Positions 36,084 to 45,470 are shown, numbered from the stretch's first letter. The stretch is 49,701 nucleotides of DNA from Mucilaginibacter sp. (GCF_028287845.1 NZ_JAQBOW010000132.1:1-49701); one strand, 5' to 3'. Notes: generated by a model not told the origin, from the letters alone. Program-made: numbers and translations.

Positions 36084-38189
36084 TTAGTTAGATGATATCA
36101 TTAACGAATTGTTACGCTTTATTGTTTGATATTTTATCTGCATTAATTGGGCTTGCGTTTCTAAATCATTAACCAGTTTATTGGTATTGCTGCCATCTAT
36201 AACCAGCATGGCGTAATCATAGTTTTTATTAAGCTCATTTACAGTTGTATGTGGATTGCCGGTTATATATAGATAGTCTACTTTTAATTTATGAACCAGT
36301 TGCTTGCTTTCTATATCCTTATTAAATAGCAATACTTTTTTATTTTTGAATTGAATAAGGTTCTTGTTTTTCATTAAAAAAGCGGCATTAATATTTTGCT
36401 TTAAATTATATAAAGCGGTATCAGCTATTTTACAGCTATCAAGGTAAGGCTGTATGGAGTATTGATAGTTCTTATCATCGGCTTTAATATCTGATAATAT
36501 CACAGCTTTATCGCCTGTTTTAAATACCAGTCCCTGGTGTTTCTTTAGATTTAAAAATGTGATACTGTCTGACCGCAAAGTATTAATGCGCTTCGCGCTA
36601 ATGCTCACTCCTAATAAAAGCACAAGCAATAAGCTTACTTTTAACAGCCATGTCTTTCTGTCAAACAAAAAATAAAACAGGCAGATAATAATTATATAGG
36701 CCAGTATATATTCGGCCGTGGTTAACCATAGTTTACCAATGCTTGCAAATGGCGAGTACTCTATCAGTGTCAATACCTTATTCATTATCAAAATTGATTT
36801 TTCCAGCACATAACCCAATGCTGCAGATACAAAAGGCAATTGAGGTATCAATAAATAAAACAAACCGGTGTACATAATGATCAATATGGGTACCGTTATA
36901 AATAAGTTGCTAACCAAAAAATAAACAGGGAACTGGTGGAAATAAAACGCACTTAACGGAAAGGTTATCACCTGCGCGGCTATGGATACGGAGCAGAGCG
37001 CCCATAATTTATCGGCCCATTTATTTTTAAATATAACCCATTTATAAACCACCGGCTGGAAAACGATCAACCCAACAACTGCCAGGTAGGAGAGTTGGAA
37101 ACCGACATCAGTAATAAAGAATGGATTGTACAATAACAGGAAGAATGCGGATATGGCCAGTATGTTTAATGTATTAATATACCGGCTATAAGTTTTGCCA
37201 ATAATAATTAAGGATATCATTACCGCGGCCCTGCATACAGCTGGCGAAAAACCGGTAAGTAATGAATAATACCAGATAAGTGAAATAATGATTAAAGCTT
37301 TAAAAACCTTCCCATATCTGTATCGCCCTAAAAAACCGAACGCCAGATTAAGCAATAAATAAATAATAGCCACATGCCCACCCGAAACCGAGAGTATATG
37401 TATAGTGCCGGTTTTTGAATAAGCTTGCAATATATCATTGCTCAAATCGGCTTTGTAACCTAATATTAGGGTTGATGCAACAGCTATGGCCGAAGTATCG
37501 TGCATGTTTTGCTTTAATTTCTCCACAAGTCGTTGCCGCAATCGTAAAGAATAAGCTACAATTGAATTGCCTGCATTCCTGTTCAGGACAATAAATTGTT
37601 TAGGATAAAGAAAAGCCTGATGGTAAATATTTTGGTTAGCTAAGTATCGCTTGTAATTAAACTCTGCCGGATTATAGGGTGGCTCAACTACATTATATCG
37701 CGACGGTATCAGTAATTCATCACCATAATAAAGCTTGTTTGCCGAAGTGTCTTTTATGGCGATAAGCAGTGTGCCGGTTGTATTGACACTTTTGCCATTA
37801 TTAACTTGTTGTTCAACAATTGAAGTAAACCGTACTAATCCGTTTTTTATAGTAGGTTCGTTGTTGATCTTTACGATAAGGTATTGAGCAGGTGTTTTAT
37901 AGAAGTGTTGTTCGTTGTTTAATTCATTATAGCGGATAATGCTAACCCATCCGGTTAAAAATAAAATGAAGGTCATTAATAACCCGCCGACCCATCTTAC
38001 TTTATACAACCCAAAGCGGGCATAATTAATATTGAGGATTATAAAGATTAAGCTAAAAAACAGCAGGATTATAGTTAGCCAATTGAAGTAATGTAATGAA
38101 AATATAAAGGTCAGCCCCGCAGTAATCCCTAACAAAAAAGGAATGATAAGAATTACAAATGGTATTTCGCCTTTATGATTCGCTATCAC
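36084..38189 (-). CDS. ComEC/Rec2-family DNA-uptake channel protein
   Basis: 701 aa. A DUF4131-type N-terminal region with three membrane segments and an OB-like domain (YLIVKINNEPTIKNGLVRFTS) is followed by the competence domain, with HILSVSGGHVAIIYLLLN, GFSPAVCRAAVM and multiple membrane helices. The last about 170 residues correspond to the metallo-beta-lactamase position, but the HxHxDH metal motif is missing, so this part looks inactive, as in many Bacteroidota ComEC proteins. ComEC carries single-stranded DNA across the inner membrane. No other competence gene is in the window. A 19-bp inverted repeat lies just upstream. Confidence 0.9.
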   Translation of the reverse strand: MIANHKGEIPFVILIIPFLLGITAGLTFIFSLHYFNWLTIILLFFSLIFIILNINYARFGLYKVRWVGGLLMTFILFLTGWVSIIRYNELNNEQHFYKTPAQYLIVKINNEPTIKNGLVRFTSIVEQQVNNGKSVNTTGTLLIAIKDTSANKLYYGDELLIPSRYNVVEPPYNPAEFNYKRYLANQNIYHQAFLYPKQFIVLNRNAGNSIVAYSLRLRQRLVEKLKQNMHDTSAIAVASTLILGYKADLSNDILQAYSKTGTIHILSVSGGHVAIIYLLLNLAFGFLGRYRYGKVFKALIIISLIWYYSLLTGFSPAVCRAAVMISLIIIGKTYSRYINTLNILAISAFFLLLYNPFFITDVGFQLSYLAVVGLIVFQPVVYKWVIFKNKWADKLWALCSVSIAAQVITFPLSAFYFHQFPVYFLVSNLFITVPILIIMYTGLFYLLIPQLPFVSAALGYVLEKSILIMNKVLTLIEYSPFASIGKLWLTTAEYILAYIIIICLFYFLFDRKTWLLKVSLLLVLLLGVSISAKRINTLRSDSITFLNLKKHQGLVFKTGDKAVILSDIKADDKNYQYSIQPYLDSCKIADTALYNLKQNINAAFLMKNKNLIQFKNKKVLLFNKDIESKQLVHKLKVDYLYITGNPHTTVNELNKNYDYAMLVIDGSNTNKLVNDLETQAQLMQIKYQTIKRNNSLMISSN

Positions 38190-38195
38190 CGACTG

Positions 38196-38286
38196 AACAC
38201 GATTTTAGGATTTATAAGTTTAGATTGTATTACGATTATGATCTACTAATTTAATCAAAATAATCCTTAAATCCTAAAATCGTGTT
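38196..38286. repeat. Inverted repeat between comEC and the MerR gene
   Basis: Perfect 19-bp arms (38196-38214 with 38268-38286) and a 53-base AT-rich middle that is itself partly palindromic (attacgattatgat). The right arm includes the stop codon of the MerR gene. This type of element (gattttaggattt...aaatcctaaaatc) appears to be an interspersed Bacteroidota repeat; only one copy is here. Confidence 0.75.
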
Positions 38287-38620
38287 ATAGTTGATCCCTA
38301 ACTTCTAATAAAAATTTCTTTAAATTTTCAAGCGAATTGATAACCTTTTGGCTGTCTTTAGTACTAGCCATGTTGCTTTTTAAATATTCTTTGGCACCAG
38401 GCAGGGTGTAGCCCTTGTCTCTTATCAGGTTAAAGATGATCTTTAGGTTCTCGACATCCTCTGGAGTAAACAGTCGGTTACCTTTCTTGTTCTTTTTGGG
38501 TTGTAGAACATCAAACTCTTTTTCATAATAACGTATTAATGATGCGTTCACATCAAACATAGCCGTTACCTCGCCCATGGTATAATACATTTTATTAATC
38601 TCGTGTTCCTTCTGAGGCAT
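38285..38620 (-). CDS. MerR-family transcriptional regulator
   Basis: 111 aa from the ATG at 38618-38620. The MerR winged-helix is clear: YYTMGEVTAMFDVNASLIRYYEKEF, then LQPKKNKKGNRLFTPEDVENLKIIFNLI, split over short motifs. A C-terminal helix (SLENLKKFLLEV) forms the dimer coiled coil. No metal-binding Cys or ligand domain is present, so it is a short orphan form, typical of Bacteroidota. The targets are unknown. The -7 box TACATTTG (minus strand, 38624-38631) lies 3 bases before the ATG, indicating a leaderless transcript. Confidence 0.9.
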   Translation of the reverse strand: MPQKEHEINKMYYTMGEVTAMFDVNASLIRYYEKEFDVLQPKKNKKGNRLFTPEDVENLKIIFNLIRDKGYTLPGAKEYLKSNMASTKDSQKVINSLENLKKFLLEVRDQL

Positions 38621-38623
38621 GTA

Positions 38624-38631
38624 CAAATGTA
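38624..38631 (-). promoter_or_regulatory. -7 box directly before the MerR gene
   Basis: Reads TACATTTG on the minus strand, a perfect TAnnTTTG, 3 bases before the ATG at 38620. It excludes the in-frame TTG at 38626 as start, and implies almost no 5' leader. Confidence 0.5.
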
Positions 38632-38805
38632 GGGGTTAATTTCGAATTTAGATTTTCAATTTCGGATGTAATATTATTTTGATTCGTATTGATATAAATT
38701 TAGTTGTTATCCAGCGAAATGCCAAAATCAATTTAATCAGCGGTTCAGACAAACTTTCCGCCTTTCAAACTTTCGGACTTTCCGACTAATAATTACCTTT
38801 GCTTT

Positions 38806-41490
38806 ATGACCGCTAACGAAATACGACAGGCTTTTCTTGATTTTTTTGCTTCTAAAGGGCATACCATAGTACCCTCTGCACCTATTGTTGTTAAAAACGA
38901 CCCAACGCTGATGTTCACCAACGCAGGTATGAACCAGTTTAAGGATATATTTTTAGGTGAAGCGCCCGCAAAATCACTGCGAGTGGCTGATACACAGCGT
39001 TGTTTGCGGGTATCAGGCAAGCATAACGATCTGGAAGAGGTGGGTATTGATACCTATCACCATACCATGTTCGAGATGCTGGGCAATTGGAGTTTTGGCG
39101 ATTATTTTAAGAAGGAGGCCATCGAGTGGAGCTGGGAACTGCTGACGGATGTATTAAAGATAGATAAAGACCGCTTATACGTTACCGTTTTTGAAGGTGA
39201 CGATAAAGACGGTTTACCTAAGGACCAGGAAGCTTATGACTTCTGGAAACAATATGTGCCAGAGGCTCACATCCTGTTAGGAAACAAAAAAGACAACTTT
39301 TGGGAAATGGGCGAAACCGGCCCATGCGGCCCGTGTTCTGAGATACATTATGATAACAGGACGGAAGGTGAAAGGTTAAAGGTAAAAGGTTCTGACTTAG
39401 TTAATGCTGATGATCCTCAGGTTATTGAGATTTGGAACAACGTGTTCATGCAGTTTAACCGCCTTAAAGATGGTTCATTGCAGGTGCTACCTGCCCAACA
39501 TGTGGATACAGGCATGGGCTTTGAGCGTTTGGTAAGGGTAATACAAGGGAAATCATCCAACTATGATACGGATGTGTTTTCACCTACCATTGAGTTCATC
39601 GCTCAAAAATCAGGAAAAAAATATAATGCCGCTGCCACACCCGGTGATGCCGATTGGAACACAGCCGTTGCCATGCGTGTATTAGCCGATCATATCCGTG
39701 CGGTAAGCTTTACAATTGCAGATGGACAATTGCCATCAAACAATAAAGCAGGCTACGTTATCCGCAGGATATTACGTAGGGCAGTTAGGTATCAATACCA
39801 ATATTTGGAATTTAAAGACCCGTTTTTAAATACGTTAGTGCCTTTATTGGCCGAACAGTTTAAAGGTGTTTTTAATGAATTGTATAATCAGAAGGATTTT
39901 GTGCAGAAGGTGATTTTGGAGGAGGAGGTTTCTTTCTTGAGAACATTGTCAAGTGGCCTTTTTCGCTTTGAAAGATATTTGGGCAGTAAAACACAGGAAC
40001 CTTTTGCGCTTTTAAATGTAGACGGGGACAAAGTAGGGTCAGTAATAGATGGAAGGTTTGCATTCGAGTTATCTGACACCTATGGATTTCCGTTAGACTT
40101 AACGGAATTAATGGCCCGAGAAAAAGGATTTGCCGTAGATACCGTTGGTTTCGAAATCGCTCTTCAAGCCCAAAAAAACCGCTCCCGTGCTGCATCCATA
40201 GTTGATACCGGCGATTGGGTTACGCTAAGAGATGAGGATACCATATTCACTGGTTACGATGAAACCGAAACCATAGCCCACGTAACCAAATACCGTAAAG
40301 TAACCGCAAAGGGCAAAGAGCAGTACCAGCTGGTACTGGATAAAACGCCGTTCTACGCAGAAAGCGGCGGCCAGGTGGGAGATACCGGCGAGCTGGTTTT
40401 CCCGGATGGCGAGGTGGTTAATGTTACCGATACTAAAAAAGAGAACGGCCTTATTGTGCATTATGTAGATAAACTGCCCGAGGATATTGATGATGCTTTA
40501 ACAGCTATTGTCGACGATGAGCGCCGTAATAATATAATGAACAACCATAGTGCTACGCACTTGCTGCATGCCGCTATGAAACAGGTTTTAGGATCGCACG
40601 TTAATCAAAAAGGGTCATTGGTTAACAGTGACTACCTGCGGTTCGATTTCTCGCATTTTGCAAAGGTTACCGATGAGGAATTGTCTTTGATTGAAGCAAT
40701 TGTAAATGAAAAGGTTCGCGAAAATATCGCTCTGCAAGAAGAACGCGATGTGCCTTATGATGTAGCTATAAACGGCGGCGTTACCGCGTTGTTCGGCGAG
40801 AAGTATGGCGATTTTGTGCGCGTTATAACCTTTGATGAGAAATTCAGCAAAGAGCTTTGCGGCGGTACGCATGTAAAAGCTACGGGCGCTATTGGTTACT
40901 TTAAAATCATATCAGAAAGTGCCGTTGCTGCAGGTGTGCGCCGTATCGAAGCTATAACCGGTGTAGGTGCAGAGAATTTTATTAATGAGCAAACCAAGCT
41001 GGTTAGTCAGGTAAAAGAATTATTGAAGAACCCTAAAGACATTGCCAAAAGCATTGAAAGCCTGATAGAAGAGAACACGCTTTTAAAGAAAATAATAGAA
41101 AAGGTCATACTCGAGAAAACACACGGCTTAAAAGATGAGTTGGCCAAAACGACTGAATTTATTAACGGCGTAAACTTCATCGCTCAAAAAGTGGAGTTGC
41201 CAAATGCTGATGCGGTAAAAAACCTGGCTTATCAGTTAAAGGATATTGTACCCAATCTTTACCTGGTGCTCACTGCCATTATTGACGGTAAACCAAACAT
41301 CACTGTAATGATAGCCGAGAACGTAGTAAAAGAAAAAGGCCTTAACGCCGGCAACATTATACGCGAGCTGGCTAAGGAGATTCAGGGCGGCGGCGGCGGT
41401 CAGCCATTTTTTGCTACGGCTGGCGGCAAAGATGTAAATGGATTGGATGCGGTATTGGTTAAGGCCAAAACGTTTATTAGCCCCTCCTAA
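38806..41490 (+). CDS. alaS: Alanyl-tRNA synthetase
   Basis: 894 aa, in the normal range. The class II core begins with MTANEIRQAFLDFFASKGHT, PSAPIVVKNDPTLMFTNAGMNQFKD and FEMLGNWSFGDYFK. The editing domain has the zinc site HSATHLLH and ELCGGTHV, and the C-Ala domain ends with GGGGGQPFFATAGG. It loads tRNA-Ala and removes mischarged Ser or Gly. The last residues (ISPS) and the stop are encoded by the left arm of an intergenic repeat. A TACCTTTG -7 box ends 5 bases before the ATG. Confidence 0.97.
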   Translation: MTANEIRQAFLDFFASKGHTIVPSAPIVVKNDPTLMFTNAGMNQFKDIFLGEAPAKSLRVADTQRCLRVSGKHNDLEEVGIDTYHHTMFEMLGNWSFGDYFKKEAIEWSWELLTDVLKIDKDRLYVTVFEGDDKDGLPKDQEAYDFWKQYVPEAHILLGNKKDNFWEMGETGPCGPCSEIHYDNRTEGERLKVKGSDLVNADDPQVIEIWNNVFMQFNRLKDGSLQVLPAQHVDTGMGFERLVRVIQGKSSNYDTDVFSPTIEFIAQKSGKKYNAAATPGDADWNTAVAMRVLADHIRAVSFTIADGQLPSNNKAGYVIRRILRRAVRYQYQYLEFKDPFLNTLVPLLAEQFKGVFNELYNQKDFVQKVILEEEVSFLRTLSSGLFRFERYLGSKTQEPFALLNVDGDKVGSVIDGRFAFELSDTYGFPLDLTELMAREKGFAVDTVGFEIALQAQKNRSRAASIVDTGDWVTLRDEDTIFTGYDETETIAHVTKYRKVTAKGKEQYQLVLDKTPFYAESGGQVGDTGELVFPDGEVVNVTDTKKENGLIVHYVDKLPEDIDDALTAIVDDERRNNIMNNHSATHLLHAAMKQVLGSHVNQKGSLVNSDYLRFDFSHFAKVTDEELSLIEAIVNEKVRENIALQEERDVPYDVAINGGVTALFGEKYGDFVRVITFDEKFSKELCGGTHVKATGAIGYFKIISESAVAAGVRRIEAITGVGAENFINEQTKLVSQVKELLKNPKDIAKSIESLIEENTLLKKIIEKVILEKTHGLKDELAKTTEFINGVNFIAQKVELPNADAVKNLAYQLKDIVPNLYLVLTAIIDGKPNITVMIAENVVKEKGLNAGNIIRELAKEIQGGGGGQPFFATAGGKDVNGLDAVLVKAKTFISPS

Positions 41491-41570
41491 ATCCTCCCCG
41501 GTAGGGAGGACTTTAAAATGCGGAAAATAAAAGTCTCCCCAACCGGGGGAGATTTAGAGGGGGCTAATAA
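41474..41570. repeat. Imperfect inverted repeat overlapping the end of alaS (family C)
   Basis: About 40-base arms in opposite direction share ttattagcccc, then tctaaatc/tcctaaatc and an inner stem ctccccgg.../...gggag in each arm. The left arm carries the last four codons and the stop of alaS. It can form one large or two small hairpins and may serve as the alaS terminator. Confidence 0.75.
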
Positions 41571-41888
41571 CGTGTTTGTTTGTTACACGCAAGAGTGAAA
41601 CAAAATGTAACAAGTGAAACAAGATTTTGGCTTAACAAATTGAAATACAGTAATTTATGAAAAAGTGATGTAACAAAATGTAACAACTTATTCGTCAGTT
41701 TTTTTAAGCGTAATCTTAGGTTTGTTAATTGATAATCAAATAATTACAAATCACCACTTTTAAAAGTGGTGTAACAAAGTATTTGACAAGATGAAACAAA
41801 ATTACTGACAAAATATAGCGTCACCATTTGCTGCGTAATTTTAATTAGATGCGATATTAATAAAGCGAAAAGCTTTGTGCGTAATAAA
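41571..41888. other. Spacer with repeated tgtaaca motifs upstream of gatB
   Basis: No gene. The word gtaaca or gaaaca occurs many times (for example aaacaaaatgtaacaagt and tgtaacaaaatgtaacaac), giving a simple-repeat look, and a perfect 20-base palindrome caccacttttaaaagtggtg lies at 41752-41771. Purpose unknown. Confidence 0.5.
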
Positions 41889-41919
41889 GATTTGACAACT
41901 TTTAAAAAGTTGTCAAATC
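41889..41919. repeat. Near-perfect palindrome ahead of gatB
   Basis: 15-base arms (41889-41903 with 41905-41919; gatttgacaactttt) around one A. Its right arm includes the TTG at 41910-41912, which is the -33 element candidate of gatB, so it could be an operator. It may also be a common interspersed repeat. Confidence 0.65.
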
Positions 41920-41938
41920 TAAATAGTTTATATATTTG
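41910..41938 (+). promoter_or_regulatory. Candidate promoter of gatB
   Basis: TTG at 41910-41912 and TATATTTG (perfect TAnnTTTG) at 41931-41938, 18 bases apart. Predicted transcription start is about 30 bases before the ATG at 41976. Confidence 0.55.
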
Positions 41939-41975
41939 GCGTTGGTTAACGCAAATATTGTTGATCTTTTAGTAT

Positions 41976-43442
41976 ATGACACTTCTATCGGAAGAAATCA
42001 GTGAAAAATATGAGTTAGTTGTTGGATTAGAGGTTCACGCTCAATTATCTACTTTAAGTAAATCTTTCTCATCAGATTCTGCAGCTTTTGGTGCCGAACC
42101 CAACCATCATGTTAGCGCTATATCGTTAGGGCATCCGGGCACTTTGCCACGCATAAACAAACGTATGGTAGAATATGCCGTTAAAATGGGCCTGGCCTGT
42201 AATTGCAGTATCAACCTTAAAAATAGCTTTGCCCGCAAAAACTATTTCTATGCTGATTTGCCCAAAGGTTACCAGATAACCCAGGATCAGATGCCTATTT
42301 GTTTAGGGGGGGCTGTTATGGTAAGATTGGCTAATGGCAGCACAAAAAATCTGGCGCTGCACCATATCCATATGGAAGAAGATGCAGGCAAAAGCATGCA
42401 TGATAATCATCATGAAGATTCTTTGATCGACTTGAACAGGGCAGGAGTGCCGTTGATCGAGATCGTATCAGAACCTGATATGCGCAGCAGCGAAGAAGCA
42501 GGTCAGTTTTTAACTGAAATACGTAAACTGCTTCGTTACCTTGATATTTGCGATGGTAATATGGAAGAGGGGAGCATGCGTTGCGATGCCAATATATCCG
42601 TAAGGCTTAAAGGAGCGACAGAATATGGCAATCGCTGCGAGGTGAAGAATTTAAACTCTATACGTAACGTTCAACGGGCTATCGAGCATGAATTTGCCCG
42701 CCAGATAAAAGTTATTGAAAACGGCGGACACATCGACCAAAATACATTAAACTTTAACGCTGATACCGGCGAAACATCTGTTCTTCGTTCAAAAGAAATG
42801 GCAAACGATTACCGCTATTTCCCTGAGCCCGACCTGGTACCTTTAGTATTAGATATGGCTTATGTAGATAGTATACAAAAATCATTACCAGCTTTGCCTA
42901 ATCAGCTTTATAAAAAATATACAGACCTGGGTTTATCAGATTATGATGCTTCGGTAATTACTGCCGATAAGGAAGTGGCCCTATATTTTGAAGAACTGAT
43001 TAAACATACAGCAAACTATAAAGCCGCGGCCCACTTAATGATGGGTGCAGTTAAATCATATTTAAACGAAACCGGTTTACCAATAACCAACCTGCCTGTT
43101 GAACCCGCAACCCTTGCCGGATTAATTAAGCTGGTTGATGCCGGTTCTGTCAATAATTCTGTAGCTTCACATAAGTTATTTCCTGCTATGTTAAAATCTC
43201 CGGGCAAAAGCGCGGATGTGCTTGCAGGCGAACTTAACTTGTTAATTACCACAGATAGTAACGACGTGAACCAATATATACAAGACGCGTTGGCTAAGTT
43301 TCCGGATAAGGTGATAGAGTACCAAAAAGGTAAAAAAGGCGTTTTGGGTTTGTTTATGGGCGAGATCATGAAGAGCTCTAAAGGAAAAATAGATCCGCAG
43401 GCAACAAACCGGTTATTAATTAAACAGTTGGAATCAAAATGA
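41976..43442 (+). CDS. gatB: Asp-tRNA(Asn)/Glu-tRNA(Gln) amidotransferase subunit B
   Basis: 488 aa. It binds the mischarged tRNA and carries the kinase step of the GatCAB amidotransferase that turns Glu-tRNA(Gln) into Gln-tRNA(Gln). Motifs are YELVVGLEVHAQLSTLSKSF, YFYADLPKGYQITQ, HMEEDAGKS, DLNRAGVPLIEIVSEPD, the Cys-containing SMRCDANIS and NDYRYFPEPDL. A C-terminal YqeY-like tail (GVLGLFMGEIMKSSKGKIDP) binds tRNA. gatA and gatC are not in the window. The TlpA-like gene follows after 61 bases. Confidence 0.97.
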   Translation: MTLLSEEISEKYELVVGLEVHAQLSTLSKSFSSDSAAFGAEPNHHVSAISLGHPGTLPRINKRMVEYAVKMGLACNCSINLKNSFARKNYFYADLPKGYQITQDQMPICLGGAVMVRLANGSTKNLALHHIHMEEDAGKSMHDNHHEDSLIDLNRAGVPLIEIVSEPDMRSSEEAGQFLTEIRKLLRYLDICDGNMEEGSMRCDANISVRLKGATEYGNRCEVKNLNSIRNVQRAIEHEFARQIKVIENGGHIDQNTLNFNADTGETSVLRSKEMANDYRYFPEPDLVPLVLDMAYVDSIQKSLPALPNQLYKKYTDLGLSDYDASVITADKEVALYFEELIKHTANYKAAAHLMMGAVKSYLNETGLPITNLPVEPATLAGLIKLVDAGSVNNSVASHKLFPAMLKSPGKSADVLAGELNLLITTDSNDVNQYIQDALAKFPDKVIEYQKGKKGVLGLFMGEIMKSSKGKIDPQATNRLLIKQLESK

Positions 43443-43503
43443 AACCATAATGAGCAGCCGCTCAAAACGAGCTTCATTACCATTAAAAAGCAAATCATAA
43501 ATA

Positions 43504-44634
43504 ATGAAAACACGTTCAGTAGTTTATAGCCTTATTGGCTTAGTTCTTTTAATTGCTTCATGCAAAGATGATTCGGCATTCAAAATATCAGGCACAGTTA
43601 AAAATCCCGGAAACATTAAAAAGGTGTACCTGCTTGAAGCTGATAGCGTACAGGTAAGCGTTATTGATTCGACCAATTTAAGCGAAAGCGGCAAGTTTGA
43701 ATTTAAACATCCTGCCCCTTATACCAACTTATATAAATTAAGAGTAAGCAGTAATATTTTTGATCTGATAGCAAAAAACGGAGATGTTATAGATTTTACA
43801 ACCGATTTGAATGATAAGGCACATACGTATGTGATCAGCGGGTCTGAAAATTCCGAAAAAATACAGCAATTCAACAAGCTAAGTAATTTTTATGGCGATA
43901 AAAACAGCAAGGTAGTTGAAGAATATCAGGCTAAAGCAGGGCAGTTGGGTAAACAATCAGATTCATTAATGGCAGTTTACATGCCGCGCTTCCTTAAAAA
44001 CTTGTCAGACTATAGCCATGCTATTTTAAGCTTTGTTGATTCAAATAAAACATCGTTGGCGAGTTTTTATGCCATGTCATCATTAGAGCCGATGAAGTAT
44101 GAGCAGCAATTAGTTGCTTATGCTGATACGTTAAAAGACAAAGGTACTTTTAGTGATAACCCCGGTGTACAGCGTTTTATACGCCAGATGATGGAAGTTA
44201 AGCCGGTATCAATAGGGCATAAAGCGCCCGAGTTTACAACGCTTGGCATAGATGATAAGCCGGTTAAATTAGCAGATTATAAAGGCAAATATGTAATGCT
44301 TGATTTTTGGGCATCATGGTGCGCCCCTTGTCGTGCAGAGAATCCTAATGTGGTTAAAGCTTATGCTGCATTTAAAGATAAAGGATTCAATATATTAGGC
44401 ATATCGCTTGATGTAGGTAAAAAAGAATGGCAGCAAGCAATCACTGCGGATAAATTAACATGGAGCCATGCATCAGACCTAAAACGTTTTGACGGGCCCA
44501 CCGAAGCTTTGTATCATATACAAGCTATACCTGCAAACTTCATTATTAACCCCGAGGGAATTATTGTTGCAAAGAACTTAACAGGTGCGGCGCTTGAAGA
44601 TTTTTTAAACAAAACATTTAAAAAGCCTCAATAG
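43504..44634 (+). CDS. TlpA-like thioredoxin-fold lipoprotein with DUF4369 domain
   Basis: 376 aa. A lipoprotein signal ends in LLIASC with Cys20. Residues about 25-110 are a DUF4369-type beta domain (FKISGTVKNPGNIKKVYLLEA), followed by a helical linker and a thioredoxin-like AhpC/TSA domain from about 240. The active-site WCAPC has Cys273 and Cys276, and the cis-Pro loop is AIPANFIIN. Such proteins reduce or exchange disulfides in the periplasm, in Bacteroidota often for cytochrome or surface-protein maturation. The membrane anchor indicates an inner- or outer-membrane location facing the periplasm. Confidence 0.93.
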   Translation: MKTRSVVYSLIGLVLLIASCKDDSAFKISGTVKNPGNIKKVYLLEADSVQVSVIDSTNLSESGKFEFKHPAPYTNLYKLRVSSNIFDLIAKNGDVIDFTTDLNDKAHTYVISGSENSEKIQQFNKLSNFYGDKNSKVVEEYQAKAGQLGKQSDSLMAVYMPRFLKNLSDYSHAILSFVDSNKTSLASFYAMSSLEPMKYEQQLVAYADTLKDKGTFSDNPGVQRFIRQMMEVKPVSIGHKAPEFTTLGIDDKPVKLADYKGKYVMLDFWASWCAPCRAENPNVVKAYAAFKDKGFNILGISLDVGKKEWQQAITADKLTWSHASDLKRFDGPTEALYHIQAIPANFIINPEGIIVAKNLTGAALEDFLNKTFKKPQ

Positions 44635-44731
44635 AATGTTAAGATAAAACACTACTTAACAATTTGTTAATATTAAATTTACTGTAAGCTTTTTTTAAGT
44701 ACATACTTTTATAACAAAAAAAGAATCGTTC

Positions 44732-45421
44732 ATGAACAACTCTACAAAACAGAAGATACTTATAGTTGATGATGAGCCGGATATTTTGGAGCTTATTGAG
44801 TATAATTTAAAAAAAGAAGGCTACCAGGTGTTTTTAGCACGTAATGGTCAGGAAGCAGTTACCGAAGCTAAAAGATCATTACCTGATCTGATTGTTCTAG
44901 ATATAATGATGCCTAAAATGGATGGCATCGAAGCATGTCGTATTATGCGTACTATGCCCGAGTTTAAAAATACCTTTATGGTGTTTTTAACAGCACGGAG
45001 TGAAGAGTATTCAGAAATTGCCGGCTTTAACGTTGGGGCTGATGATTATATTGCAAAGCCAATTAAACCACGTGCATTAGTTAGCCGCATCAACGCCATA
45101 TTACGCAGAAATGCTCCTGCCGAAGATATGACCGATAACAAGCTGGAAATTGGCGACCTGGTTATAGACCGCGAAGCTTATCTTGTTTTCAAAAAAGGCG
45201 AAAAGGTTGTATTAGCTAAAAAAGAGTTTGAACTGTTATACCTGCTGGCATCAAAACCCGGCAAGGTTTATACCCGCGAGATCATCCTGAAAAATATTTG
45301 GGAAGATTCTGTAGTAGTTACTAATCGTACTATTGATGTACATATACGCAAGCTCCGTGAAAAACTGGGCGATGATATAGTTGCCACCGTAAAAGGTGTA
45401 GGCTACAAATTTGAAGCATAA
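44732..45421 (+). CDS. OmpR/PhoB-type response regulator
   Basis: 229 aa. The receiver domain has the acidic pair Asp13-Asp14, phospho-acceptor Asp57 (LIVLDIMMP), Thr87 and Lys109. The C-terminal winged helix has TREIILKNIWEDSVVVTNRTIDVHIRKLREKLG and ends VKGVGYKFEA (split motifs), typical of PhoB/RprY forms. No sensor kinase gene is beside it on either side, so its partner is elsewhere. A strong terminator starts at the stop codon. Confidence 0.95.
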   Translation: MNNSTKQKILIVDDEPDILELIEYNLKKEGYQVFLARNGQEAVTEAKRSLPDLIVLDIMMPKMDGIEACRIMRTMPEFKNTFMVFLTARSEEYSEIAGFNVGADDYIAKPIKPRALVSRINAILRRNAPAEDMTDNKLEIGDLVIDREAYLVFKKGEKVVLAKKEFELLYLLASKPGKVYTREIILKNIWEDSVVVTNRTIDVHIRKLREKLGDDIVATVKGVGYKFEA

Positions 45422-45452
45422 AACAAAGGGCCCCGATTTGGGGCCCTTTGTT
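45422..45452. terminator. Bidirectional terminator
   Basis: Perfect 13-bp GC-rich stem (45422-45434 with 45440-45452; aacaaagggcccc) and a 5-base loop gattt, followed by attttg. It lies directly after the response regulator stop and 19 bases from the stop of the convergent H1-like gene. Confidence 0.92.
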
Positions 45453-45470
45453 ATTTTGTGAAATTTAAAT

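Noticed and set aside
39361..39400. Lys/Gly-rich insertion RLKVKG in alaS, looking like a repeat insertion
   Set aside because: Bacteroidota AlaS proteins have a similar charged segment of about equal length at this place.
41571..41975. Possible riboswitch or small RNA in the long gatB leader
   Set aside because: Only AT-rich palindromes and simple tgtaaca words are seen, with no known aptamer core.
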